A stretch of 64,000 nt of DNA, from assembly GCA_009760885.1 (NCBI GenBank), contig CM019714.1, positions 609,739 to 673,738 on the forward strand, given 5' to 3'. The DNA is from Achatina immaculata (lineage: Eukaryota > Mollusca > Gastropoda > Stylommatophora > Achatinidae). The notes under the pieces were generated by a model. It made no database searches. It saw nothing but the letters and a program-made list of their open reading frames with translations, and was not told the origin of the DNA. Every line of letters starts with the position of its first letter. Position 1 is the first letter of the stretch. The position numbers were made by a program, and so were the translations under genes. Below are positions 12,095 to 22,701 of the stretch, piece by piece.

Positions 12095-12200
12095 CTAATT
12101 CTTCGTCCTATGTGTGTTTGTATGATTAAGGCAATCGCCGAAACGTCACAATTTTGTAGTTGCTAAATAATAAAGCTGTTCCTACATTTTCCTAGTTTGT
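12095..12200 (+). mobile_element. Short retroelement 3' tail with CGAAACGTC motif
   Basis: TCCTATGTGTG, GCCGAAACGTCAC, TAAATAATAAAGCTGTTCC and CCTAGTTTGTACA occur in this order here and at 38175-38280. A weaker copy is at 53015-53130. The shared 3' end suggests a dispersed retroelement, possibly Penelope-like. The family assignment is a guess. Confidence 0.5.
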
Positions 12201-12229
12201 ACATTTGTTTCAAGATTATGTGATTTAAA

Positions 12230-12500
12230 TAAGCTGTTTAATGTTCTTTATACCTCTCCAGTCCCTACTGTTCATATCTTTTATGTGCCCAAAGAATCTT
12301 CTTAGGATCTTGTTCTCACAGACCTATATTGTTTTTCATCATTCTCTGTTGTACTCAACGTTTCTGATCCACATATTGTCTCATTATAATTGTGTGGATT
12401 GCTAACTTTATATTTTAGGGCAAAGTTTTCGATTTCACCGGGTGTTGCAATGCGAAGTATATTTTATGCAGTGTCTGTTCTCTACTTTTAATTTCGTCTC
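12230..12500 (-). mobile_element. RTE-type LINE fragment
   Basis: The reverse complement around 12290-12320 (ENKILRRFFG-like) matches 42345-42385 on the plus strand. Only thumb-region sequence remains and the frame is broken. Confidence 0.6.
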
Positions 12501-12527
12501 TTACTATGTTGCAGCTGTTGATATTAG

Positions 12528-12725
12528 CCCCCCCCCCCCCCCCCCAACTTTCCGAGTCCCTTGCCACCCTTTTTTAAAAATAAGTTTATTTATCTTTCAG
12601 ATAACAATAACAAATCATGTACAAATGACGTGAGTTGAGGATGATTGCCCATGGAGTGAAATAATGAGATGGTGGGCTTTTACAAAGCATGAAGTGGTAG
12701 CGTGGGGTATGATAAAGTAAATACT
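12528..12725 (+). repeat. Poly-C tract and dispersed repeat, copy 1
   Basis: About 18 C are followed by a segment that recurs at 13830-13980: ACAAATGACGTGAGTTGAGG and GATTGCCCATGGAG match with about 85 percent identity by eye. A homopolymer of C or G lies near each copy, but at opposite ends. The nature of the element is unknown. Confidence 0.7.
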
Positions 12726-12769
12726 TTGTACATAAAAAGTTACAACAAAGGTGTACAGTAATAGTATCA

Positions 12770-12849
12770 CACACACACACCCACACACACACTCTCATAC
12801 ACACCCACAAACGAATACCAAAAAAAGTGTCTCATTTAAATGGAATTGT

Positions 12850-12900
<51 letters not shown>
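12770..12900. repeat. CA and AT microsatellites
   Basis: A CA run (12770-12800), a second CA run (12850-12869) and an AT run (12870-12900) lead directly into a truncated LINE. Confidence 0.95.
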
Positions 12901-12903
<3 letters not shown>

Positions 12904-13355
12904 TGATAGCTGTAGAAGTGGGAGCAAGAGGATTCGTAGCAACATCAGTATATGACCTATGTAAGCAACTGGGCATAAAGGGACAAGCAAGAGCAAGGGC
13001 ATTGAGAAGCCTTTCAGAAACAGCAGAAAAGGGCTCATGCTGGCTGTGGAGTATGCGAAACAAGCATTGGGAACATAAGTAATTTCGTTTCCCACAACCA
13101 ATACCAGTCCTCCGTGGCTGGATCGCTAAAGACGCACTTCAAAAGTGCAGTGGCAACTGGAAGATTATGGGTTCAATCCCGGGACCGGGGAAAAAAGCAA
13201 CAACTCACAAGACCTCTGGGAGTCATGACCCAGAGGGCCCCCCCCCCTTAGAGTGTCAGGAGTTTAAAGGGCCAAACACTTGTCTGAGGGGGGTACTTCC
13301 TCTGATGATCTGAAGGAGTTGTGTTGTTCCGCTCTCTAAGGTAGAGAGTTTCCTG
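12900..13355 (+). mobile_element. RLE-type LINE, 5'-truncated 3' end
   Basis: Residues from VIAVEVGARGFVATS to the stop at 13081-13083 are nearly identical to the end of the 585-aa frame at 31104-32861. The 3' UTR (13084-13345) aligns with 32863-33120. AT runs flank it on both sides (12870-12900 and 13355-13383), so it looks like an insertion within an AT microsatellite. The UTR contains a tRNA-like segment (see 13105-13200). Confidence 0.9.
13105..13200 (+). other. tRNA-like segment in the RLE LINE 3' UTR
   Basis: TGGCTGGATCGCTAAAGACG resembles an A-box region, and GGGTTCAATCCCGGGACC is a good B-box with T-arm pairing. The same segment is at 32890-32960. The spacing is roughly tRNA-like, but the acceptor stem is not convincing, so it is not a tRNA gene. 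Confidence 0.5.
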
Positions 13356-13358
13356 CAC

Positions 13359-13397
<39 letters not shown>

Positions 13398-13405
13398 TAT
13401 ATATA
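13355..13405. repeat. AT and CA microsatellite
   Basis: An AT run followed by a CA run, the mirror image of the array on the other side of the LINE insertion. From 13405 to 13830 I see nothing recognisable. Confidence 0.95.
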
Positions 13406-13829
13406 CATGCATAGTTATGTACTAAAAAAAAGTGGTTGGAACTAAACATATAAACTTGTGATAGGAAGAGGATTTTTTTTCTAGAAATCTCTGACATAAC
13501 ATTCCAATGAAAAGATACATATTTGTATACAAGCATAGTTACAGGATGTTTTGAAGCTAATACATAAAAGTTTGTGATGAAGTGAGGTGTATGTTAATGA
13601 GATACAATTTTGATAGTAGTGTGTTTCTAACTAATCATGTTACTTATTTTGTGTCAGGGGATAGCGCGAACTACGCGCTCAAGTCGCCGGCATGTGAGCT
13701 AATCGCAGGGTCAAACTAACCGGGTGCAATAAAAGGTTGTGTACAAGGTAAAAACACGTGGGGAACTGTGTCACGCCAGGTCTTGCTGCAGTGTGTCGCA
13801 ATGTTTTGATGATTCTTGACCGTCAACTG

Positions 13830-14042
13830 AGAGAGGGGGAGGGCTGGAAGGACCACTTTTTTTGTTCTTCCAGATGACAATTACAAATCATATACAAATG
13901 ACGGGAGTTGAGGATGATTGCCCGTGAATTGAAATAATGAAATGGTGGGCTTTAACAAAACATGAGATGATAGTGAATCGTATGACATGTACATCTGAGT
14001 TTGACATTTGACCATAAATGGGGGGGGGGGGGGGGTAGGGGG
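13830..14042 (+). repeat. Dispersed repeat copy 2 and poly-G tract
   Basis: ACAAATGACGGGAGTTGAGG, GATTGCCCGTG and ATGGTGGGCTTTAAC match the copy at 12544-12725. A run of about 17 G, then a mixed G-rich stretch, follows at 14020-14050. Confidence 0.7.
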
Positions 14043-14049
14043 GCGGGGA

Positions 14050-14262
14050 AGTTGTCAAAAAACCAAAAACTAACTGAAAACCGTAACAATTCTTTTTTAA
14101 GAAGTACAGGAAAATTTCTTTTGTAAAAATTCTGTTTTCAAACATGGCCTTATTCCTGCATGACCAGACAAGATATCTAAACTCTGCAAGGAGGATGGTA
14201 GACTGTGTATGGCTGTCTGTTTCTGTTCGAGGGATGGTGTTCAACATGATTGCTCTATACAT
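14050..14262 (-). mobile_element. LINE C-terminal fragment (I/CR1-like)
   Basis: The minus-strand frame reads FRYLVWSCRNKAMFENRIFT and KEIFLYFLKKN. A degenerate plus-strand version of the same peptide is encoded at about 15455-15520, so the two LINE fragments belong to one family and lie tail to tail. Helical W..RN..F C-termini are typical of several APE-type LINE clades. Confidence 0.5.
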
Positions 14263-14599
14263 GTCAAGACAAGCAGATAGCTGTGCCTACATTCAAACAT
14301 CTCTACACTCAATTCACTCCAACAGGGAACAATCTAGACAGGAAACTAACGAATCTTCACTCAACGTCCTCTAACAGCTTTCTCCCCAAAATCCCGTTCA
14401 GGACCCGCCGGTAAACCAAAGTCATAACAAGAAATGTTTTCAAGTCCGGGTCTACCCGGGTCTACCCAACCTAGAAAGATCTGGAAAACAAGGACAATTC
14501 ACTCTGCCTTCAAAGAACGACATATCTCAATTTATTATAACCTCCCTTGTACTGTAACTAACGTTTAATTGATAAAACAAACAAAGGCCTTGAAATATG

Positions 14600-15535
14600 C
14601 AAATATAAAACCATCACCATGATGGGCAGAACTGTCGCCATCAACACCTGCGTCATCCCACAACTGATATACACAGCAAACATCTTCCCCCCCCCCTCCC
14701 CCCCGCCCCAAGAGTTACTTAAAGAAACGATTGGTTAGGGAGTTTTTTTTTCCGACACACCGTACACAGCATCCGACGAGAAACACTGATGTAAGATACG
14801 AAAAGAGTAGACATCTCCTTACAAGGCCAAAAAAAAAAAAACAAAGATCCAGGCACTCAGGATTAAATATGTGGGACACATCATCCAACAGCCACAGAAA
14901 CATTCACTAACCCGGTATTACACTGAGCTGAGACTAACCAAACTTTGTAAATTAAACAACGAACATCTCCATCACTTTGGTACCAAGCCTCTCTTCTACA
15001 GACAGTGCAAACAAAGTGTAACTGGACATGAACACTTAATACACATGAAAATATAAGACATCTACAAACATCTGGTCAGAGAACAAGAACCACCACTACG
15101 TGACAAAATAAAGAGAGGATACAAATACTTCATCACTGACTACACAGACCTTTCAAAACCTACACAAGATAAAGATTACAGCGAAGACAAGGGAGATAAC
15201 TTAGAAATTACTGTTAAACCTGACACCTACTATACAAGGAGTAGATCGCAGATTCAACAGACTTATTAAATATAAATTATGTGAACAAAATATACAATAA
15301 ACAGAAGCTCATATTTTCTTTGAGTAAAAAACTGTTTCACTAGCATTAAAAGACCTCAGTCCAGAATTATTAACAAGAACAACAAAGAAAGTAGATATGT
15401 ATAGAGTTACTATATTCAATACTATCCTTCGAACATGTATAATTTAAATATTTCGTTTGACAGTCTAGAAACAAAGCAATGTTTGAAAATAGGATTTAAC
15501 AAAAGAAATATTTTGTAAATGTTTAAACCATGCAA
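14600..15535 (+). mobile_element. Degenerate LINE fragment (I/CR1-like)
   Basis: MMGRTVAINTCVIPQLIY at about 14620 matches the thumb region. ALRIKYVGHIIQQP at about 14855 and FYRQCKQSVTGHEHLIH at about 15000 (a zinc-knuckle-like C..C....H...H segment) follow. The frame is broken many times. A poly-C stretch (14688-14705) lies inside it. Confidence 0.55.
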
Positions 15536-16130
15536 CCGTTGTGTGACGTACGATGCATGCCTTGGCTTCATTAGTCGGAATGTATCACCCACTCCTGCTG
15601 TCTAGTAAATCTGAAGGTAAATCTGTCTGTCTACTTATCCAGACGTAACGACGCAGTCACAACGTTATGTTGCTTTGTTGTTTCTCCCCTTGTTAATAAC
15701 CCCCTTAACCAGAGTAATCATTCTTCACGGATAATCATTAATTAACTCGTATCATGATTTGCTATCAAACCCACTCCTCCTGCTCTTCTAATCCTAATCT
15801 TATTAATCACAGCAAAGCTCACTTTCCCACTTTAACTTGCAAATCCACCCAGGCCCATCACTTTAGGTGTGGCCACCGCCTCCGGCTACAACCTCTGGCG
15901 ACAACCAGTCCCTGCTCTTATCAACATTGTTGAGTCGCCTATAAATATGAATTAGAATTTGTTATAAAAAAACTTCCATCATGTCATTGCAAAACTCATT
16001 CTGCATCACCTTCATCTTCATAACAAGTTTGTTGGTTATAAACGTTATCTACATTTTCATGTTTGAGTCCATACCATGCATCCGCTTTTTTGACAATAAA
16101 GTTTATCTTACAACAGATTTAGAGAAGCAA
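15536..16130. other. No recognisable gene
   Basis: No coherent frame, splice-supported exon or repeat family was seen in this stretch. Confidence 0.6.
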
Positions 16131-16250
16131 TTATACGGAAGCTGTTAGAGAAGCAGTTAGAGAGAAGCAGTTAGACTGAAGCAGTTAGAGAGAAGCAGTT
16201 AGAGAGAAGCAGTTAGAGAGAAGCAGGTAGAGAGAAGCAGGTAGAGAAAC
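16131..16250. repeat. 16-17-bp tandem repeat
   Basis: About seven copies of AGAGAGAAGCAGTTAG-like units. The following sequence to 17036 is AT-rich with no recognisable gene. Confidence 0.85.
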
Positions 16251-17036
16251 AGAATATCAGAAACAGAGACAGAGATATCGAGACTCGCTAGAGATCCACA
16301 AGTCAGATAGGCTGAGAAGAATTCTAAATATTGAACGTAGAATTTAGAAAGTGGATGAGAACTGTATAATGGATAGTCGACCCACGAGTTGTTATTCTAG
16401 TCTACATTTCGAATTAGAAAGTAATGTATTACTGCGTGAGAAATGCAGAATTTCAGATTTTGTGAACTTAGTGTAAAATGATTCAAGGAGTAAAGTAGAG
16501 AGGTGCATGAAATCCATGGGTCTTATTTCATAATTGACAATCAAATTTATACATTTGGAATTTCGGTCGATAAATTAAAGTTGACTAAACTATCTGAATT
16601 TTGTAGAAACTATGAGTGCTATAAAGCAATCTGGTGGTGAATCGTATGGTGTTTCGTGGTGTCACAATTTTAATTTGTGTATTGATAAAAAAAAAGAGTT
16701 CGAAATGTATATTGATAGAAAAGAATGGACTTCGAAATATGTACTGATAAAAAAAAGAGTAGAATTCGAAATGGGTAATAGTAATTATAAAGTGATAATA
16801 AAGAAATATAATGTCGCTGCCACAACCAGACCTCGAATTTAACAATCTGAGAAAAGTCAATCTTGACGCTATTGAACAAATCTATCAGTATAACAGAACA
16901 GTTAATACTAAAATTTAATGTTTCAAACTTGATTTGGTGAACTTGGTGTAAAAAATATATCAAATAATTACTAGTTGCAAATTATTCCAAGAAATAAAAT
17001 ATCTTAATTATTCAAAATTATATATAACTACGATGG

Positions 17037-18364
17037 GAAGTTACTAAGTAACTCGCAAATGCCTGTTGTTAAAAAAAAAAAAAACGAAATACGTCAGTAA
17101 TTTGAAAACTCTAATTTTTGAATCTACATTATTCACCTATTTCTCAACGTAATCCCCACCAACATTGATACATTTGTCCCATCGTGTAATCAGTGATGCA
17201 ATAACCATGGCGTAAAAATCTCGAGTCTGATTTTTGGTCAATTATGTTACTTCTGTTTCCACCTCTTCGTCACTCGAGAATCTTCTTCCGTCAAGGTGTT
17301 TTTCAATGGACCAAACAGGTGAAAATCACTTGGAGCTAAGTCAGGACTATAGGGTGGATGTTCAAGAACTTCTCAACACAACTGGCTAATTTTCTATAGG
17401 GTTAACCGAGCCGTATGTGGTCTGGCATTGTCGTGAAGGAGAAGCACACCTCTAGTCAGTAGACCAGGACGTTTTATTCAAATTGCATCCCGTAGCATCT
17501 ACAGAACTTCACAGTACGATACATAATTCAAACTGTCACTTCACAATATCACTACTTCTGGAACTTGGTTAACAACACTTCTTGATAATACCAAAACAAG
17601 GTCAACATATCCTTCCTCGCAGAAGGCGTAATCTTGAAATTTTTTTTGCGCATGGCTATGAGGGGTGTTTCCATTGCACTGAGCCACGTTTTAATTCGGG
17701 TTGGTAGTGGTGCACCCAAGATTCGTCTCCAGTAATAATCCTTTGGAGCATGCCTTCATCTTCATATGCGTAATGACAGAGATGCTGCAATGACAAACCA
17801 AATCGGTTCATTTTGTGTTCATCACTCAGATCTCTGGGTACCCAACGTTAGCAAACTTTCCGAAAATTCAGTTGCTCATGCATGTAGGCTAAGCCATGTG
17901 AACATCCGACTACACTTGCTACACTGTCTATCGTTACTCGTCTATCAACTCTGATAATCGCATTCACACTTTGCACAGTCACTTCTGTTGCAGTCTGAAC
18001 AAGACTGCCAAGTCGGACTTTGTCAACAATTTCGGTGCGTCCCTGAGAAAGTACTTTTACCCAGTTATAGACCGCTTTACGTGATAAACACTTTTCACCA
18101 TAAACTGTAATAATTTCCTTATGAATGTCCTCAACTGAATGTCCTTTAGCTCACAAAAATAGCACTGCACTTCTCTGTTCTTCTTTGATACACACTAACA
18201 GTTGGGTAGCCAATTTGTTATTGCTTTGAGCATGCGCACGTAACTCCCAGCGCCATTACATACAACTATTATAAAGTTGGATGATGGTGCTATCTAAGGA
18301 TATATTTAAACACTACCTGATAACTGCCACTGATAAAATATTACAATTTGCGAGTTTACTTCTT
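17037..18364 (-). mobile_element. mariner transposon, broken
   Basis: Terminal inverted repeats GAAGTTACTAAGTAACTCGC (left) and its degenerate complement (right, ending 18364) bound 1328 bases, the usual mariner size. The minus strand encodes transposase pieces: HDNARPHTA at about 17420, an EHPPYSPDL-like stretch at about 17355 and the N-terminal helix-turn-helix region near 18000-18250. Frames are interrupted. It belongs to the same subfamily as 35471-36773, in the opposite orientation. Confidence 0.9.
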
Positions 18365-18555
18365 CTGGTATATGACACGATCAAGCATGACACTCCATAT
18401 TGTGAATAGTTTAATAATTAGCATGCAGTCAGTTATTATATGGTATTTTCTATGTACCATAAAAGATATAATACGACCATTTTATGCTTCCTAAAAGAGT
18501 CATCTGTGGTTTCAGTAGCGAAGTTTAGACAAAAAAAACGAGAGTCTTAATTTAA

Positions 18556-19890
18556 AAACGAGATAATCTTCAAGTATTGGTGGTCCATCACAGTTTTCAG
18601 TATCTGGTGTTAATTCTGGTCTTTCTCCTCCATATAGCTCACCAATGTACTCTGTCCACATGTCCACAATGTCTTCTTTTCCCATTAACATTTTACCTTC
18701 TTTTGGTTTCAGGCATCCTGTGGTATATTTTGTTTTCCTGCCTGTCAAGTTCACTAATTCGTTTGTGCATGTTTTTGTTGCGTTTATTATTAGAGTCCTC
18801 TATCTGTCTGCACTTTTCATTTAACCACATTTATTTTGCTTCTTTGCATTTGCGTCTTACTTCTTTATTTATCTTGCTATATTTTTCGTGGTTATTTTTA
18901 CTCCTCCTCCTCTTGTCCATCAGTCCTAAGATGTCGTCTGTCATCCATTTATTTTTAGGGGCTTTTTATTTTGGTGGCATTATCTCTTTAACAGTTTGGT
19001 GGATAGAATCTCTTAACAATGCCCTCTGTTCATCTGTACTATTTATCTTTGCTATTGCATTATATCTATTTATTATAATAAATTTGTATTAATCTCGCAG
19101 TTCTTGGTCATTTTTAAGGAGTTCTGTATTCTGTTTGATGTTTCTTACTTTTCTGCATGCTTTCTTTATCTTTATTCTAATTTTTCCACAGAGTGGGTCA
19201 TGGTCACTATTGCAGTAGGCTCCTGGCATGGTTTTTGTTGTCAGTAATGCATTGCGGAATCGTTTGTTAATTAATACTTAGTCTATCTGGTTAATAGTCT
19301 TTTTGTCTGGACTGCACCACATTGCCAGTTTTCGAGGATGTTGTTTAAACCAAGTGTTTCCTACAACCATGCTGTGTATTCTTGCCCATTCAATTAATTT
19401 ATAACCTCTGTCATTCCTCTCCCCCCGTCCATAGCCACCAACGATGTCTGAAGTTCTTCATTTACCAACTTTGGCATTAAAATCTCCCATGACTATAGTA
19501 ACTTCATGTGACCTTGTGTGTTTTAGTGCTGTCTCTATGTCATTATAAAATAGCTGTACATCTTCTTCAGAACTTTCAGATGTTGGAGCGTAAACTTATA
19601 ATATTTATGTTTATTGGTCGTCCTTTCAGCTGGGCTAGCAGGACTCGGTCCGAGATGTTCAAATATTATACAATGTCCTTGCTGTTTGTTCGTCAAATAC
19701 TATTCCTACTCCTCGTTCATGTTTCTCACTTCCTGAACATATTATTGTATATTTATAAGAGTTTATCTTCCCTGCACCTGTCCATCTAACTTAACTCATT
19801 CCTAATATGTTGACCTTCATCCTTTCCAGTCTGGAATAAAGTTCTAAGATCCCATGTTGCTATTTTAAACTTGTTAGTCTTGGATACCTA
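18556..19890 (-). mobile_element. RTE-type LINE 5' portion (endonuclease), inverted partner
   Basis: The minus strand begins near 19880 with KFKIATWDLRTLFQTGK, the start of an APE-type endonuclease. It runs through the linker to [18 protein letters not shown] at about 18560 and then stops abruptly. The sequence is closely similar to 19935-20960 on the plus strand, so the two elements form a long inverted repeat centred near 19900. Several frameshifts are present. The whole RT domain is missing. Confidence 0.85.
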
Positions 19891-20031
19891 AGGAAAACAT
19901 TAACATAAATTAACTATGCATGGACAAACATCATTTCAACATCTGAAAGCTCTGAAGAAGATGTACAGCTATTTTATAATGACATAGAAACAGCACTAAA
20001 ACACACAAAGTCACATGAAGTTACCATAGTC

Positions 20032-20583
20032 ATGGGAGATTTTAATGCCAAAGTTGGTAAAGGAAGAACTTCAGACATCGTTGGTGACTATGGACTGGGG
20101 GAGAGGAATGATAGAGGTTATAAATTAATTGAATGGACAAGAATACATAGCATGGTTTTAGAAAACACCTGGTTTAAACAACATCCTCGAAGACTGGCAA
20201 CGTGGTGCAGTCCAGACAAAAAGACTTTTAACCAGATAGACTACATATTAATCAACAAACGATTCCGCAATGCATTACTGACAACAAAAGCCAAGCCAGG
20301 AGCTGACTGCATTAGTGACCATGATCCATTCTGTGGAAAAGTTAGAATAAAACTAAAGAAAGCAGGCAGAAAAGTGAGAAACATCAAACTGGATACAGAA
20401 CTTTTTAAAAATGACCAAGAACTGCGAGAACAATACAAAGTTATTATAACAAATAGATACAATGCAATAGCAAAGATAAATAGTATAGATGAACAATGGG
20501 AAATGTTAAGAGATTCTATCCACCAAACTGTTAAGGAGATAATACCACCAAAAAAAAAGAAGCCCCTAAAAATAAATGGATGA
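20032..20583 (+). pseudogene. RTE endonuclease segment (APE-like)
   Basis: A continuous 183-aa frame holds the C-terminal half of the apurinic-like endonuclease, with the catalytic GDFN, IDYI and SDHDP boxes intact. Endonucleases of this type nick the target DNA to prime reverse transcription. The frame ends where the linker to the RT should continue, at an A-rich tract near 20550-20570. The downstream RT continues in other frames from 20580 and 20770, so this is a fragment of a longer polyprotein. Confidence 0.8.
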
Positions 20584-20769
20584 CAGACGACATCTTAGGA
20601 CTGATGGACAAGAGGAGGAGGAGTAAAAATAACGAGAAAAAATATAATAAGATAAATAAAGAAATAAGACGCAAATGCCGAGAAGCAAAAGAAATGTGGT
20701 TAAATGAGCAGTGCAGACAGATAGAGGACTCTCATATTAAAGACAGCAAAAACATACACAAACGAATTA

Positions 20770-21711
20770 ATGAACTTGACAGGCAGGAAAACAAAATATA
20801 CCACAGGATGCCTGAAATCGAAAGAAGGTAAAATGTTAATGGGAAAAGAAGACATTGTGGACATGTGGATAGAGTATATCGGTGAGCTATATGGAGGAGA
20901 AAGACCAGAATTAACACCAGATACTGAAAACTGTGAGGGACCACCAATACTTGAAGATGAAATCATAGATGCCATCAAAGACATGAAGAAAGGAAAAGCG
21001 ACTCGGCCTGATAATATAACAATAGAAGAAATAGAGGCACTAGAGGAGACAGGAATAAAAATAATAACCAAGTTACTGAATGACATTTACAACTGTGGTT
21101 ATATTCCCAGTGACCTGATTAAATCCACGTTCATAGCACTACCAAAGAAACCAGGTACAAAGGAATGTGACTACCACCGGACTATCAGCCTCTCATGTCA
21201 CATAACGAAGCTTCTTCTGAGAATAATTATGAGAAGAACAAGGAAAAAGATAAAAATAGAAATAGCAGATGAACAGTTTGGATTTGTTGAAGGAAAGGGA
21301 ACACACAATGTCATTTATGCTTTACAAACACTAACAGAAAGAGCTTTAGAAGTACAGAAAGATCTCTACTTATGCTTCATTGATTACACCAAGGCATTCG
21401 AAAAGGTGAAACATAATGAAATTATTAAAATGCTTGAAGACATCAATATAGACGGCAAAGACCTGAGGATTGTAAAACATCTATACTGGCAGCAAGAAGC
21501 AGCAGTTCGAGTTGAAAATAGAATTGGAAAATATCAAGCTATAAAACAAGGGGTGCGGCAAGGATGTGTACTATCTCCAGACCTTTTTTCTCTGTATAGC
21601 GAGAATATTCTAAGAACAATCATCACAGAACCAGGCATAAAAATTGGAGGATACAATATTAACAACCTTCGGTATGCTGACGACACAGTACTGATAGCTG
21701 AGAACCAATAA
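20770..21711 (+). pseudogene. RTE reverse transcriptase domain with premature stop
   Basis: A 313-aa open stretch with RT boxes in order, including [11 protein letters not shown] (first catalytic Asp) and YADD (second and third). It is stopped by TAA at 21709-21711, where relatives have a Glu codon. The thumb and C-terminus continue in frame register at 21727-22446. Without readthrough no full enzyme could be made. Confidence 0.85.
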
Positions 21712-22445
21712 GATCTGCAAAATCTCTTGGATAAAGTCGCCAAAGAAAGTGAACAGAAAGGCCTTACTTTGAACATCAAAAAGACAGAGACTATGGTTAT
21801 ATCTAAGAAACAGAATCCACCAGCATGCAGTATTAAATTAAACGTAACTATTCTAAAGCAGGTGCAGAAATTCAAATACCTTGTAGCAGCAATAACTTCA
21901 GATGGGAAATGCAAAACAGAAATTAGGAACAGAATAGGCCAAGCAAAGACTGCATTTCAGAGAATGAGAAACATATTAACCAACACATCCGTATCAATGA
22001 ATGTTAGAAAACGAGTCCTAAAATGCTATATTGAACCTATCTTGTTATATGGAAGTGAATCATGGACAATAGGCAAGTCTGCACAAAAATCATTGGAAGC
22101 AGCAGAAATGTGGTTTATTAGAAGAATGTTGCGAATCCCCTGCACAGCAAAAATAACTAATGAAGAATGTATGAGAAGAGCTGGCGAGACAAAAAACATT
22201 GTCAAAAAGATAAGAGAGAGACAATGTACTTTCATAGGACATGCAATGAGAAGAGGGGGCATTGAAAATATTATAACAACAGGAAAAATAGAAGGAAGAA
22301 GATCAAGAGGAAGACCAAGAGAAATGATACTGGACAGTCTGACGGGATGGTGTGAGAGGAGATCACCAACTGAGCTGATGGCCTGCATGAAGGATCGGAT
22401 ACTCTGGAGAAGCATAATAGCCAACGCCAGTCGGCACGGCACATG

Positions 22446-22640
22446 ATGATGATGATGGAGAAACAGAAAAAAATGGGCTTATATAAAGGGAGAAATCAAA
22501 ACCAAGCCAGAAAGGAACAGTCTTGAAGCAAGGTGATATCTCGTCTCCAGTGCTGTTTAATCTGGTTATAAAATATTATGAGAACAACAAATAAAGAACA
22601 AATCACTAATGACAGAAATACAATATTAGAATACGAAATG
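22446..22640 (+). mobile_element. Small RTE-type LINE fragment
   Basis: LKQGDISSPVLFNLVIKYY-like coding (around 22525-22580, after frame correction) matches the LKQGDxLSPxLFNL RT box. No other motif of the element remains. Confidence 0.55.

Positions 22641-22699
<59 letters not shown>
22641..22699. repeat. AT microsatellite at the 5' edge of a LINE
   Basis: About 55 bases of AT with one TGTA interruption. A matching AT run is at 25698-25770 on the other side of the element. Confidence 0.95.

Positions 22700-22701
<2 letters not shown>

Larger units (their letters stand above)
19900..22445 (+). mobile_element. RTE-type LINE, nearly complete ORF but broken
   Basis: The endonuclease domain shows MGDFNAKVG at 20032, FNQIDYILINKR at about 20228 and CISDHDPF at about 20308. 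The reverse transcriptase follows: FIALPKKPG (21130), DEQFGF (21270), [12 protein letters not shown] (21373), [13 protein letters not shown] (21550), [15 protein letters not shown] (21665). The thumb has [11 protein letters not shown] (22045) and [10 protein letters not shown] (22300). A frame change near 20580 and a TAA at 21709 directly after the catalytic YADD block break the ORF. The 3' end is HGT followed by an ATG trinucleotide tail (22442-22456). Confidence 0.92.

Noticed and set aside
12840..13082. 80-aa frame with a TH/YI repeat start as a new protein
   Set aside because: Starts in CA/AT microsatellites and runs into the C-terminus of the RLE LINE.
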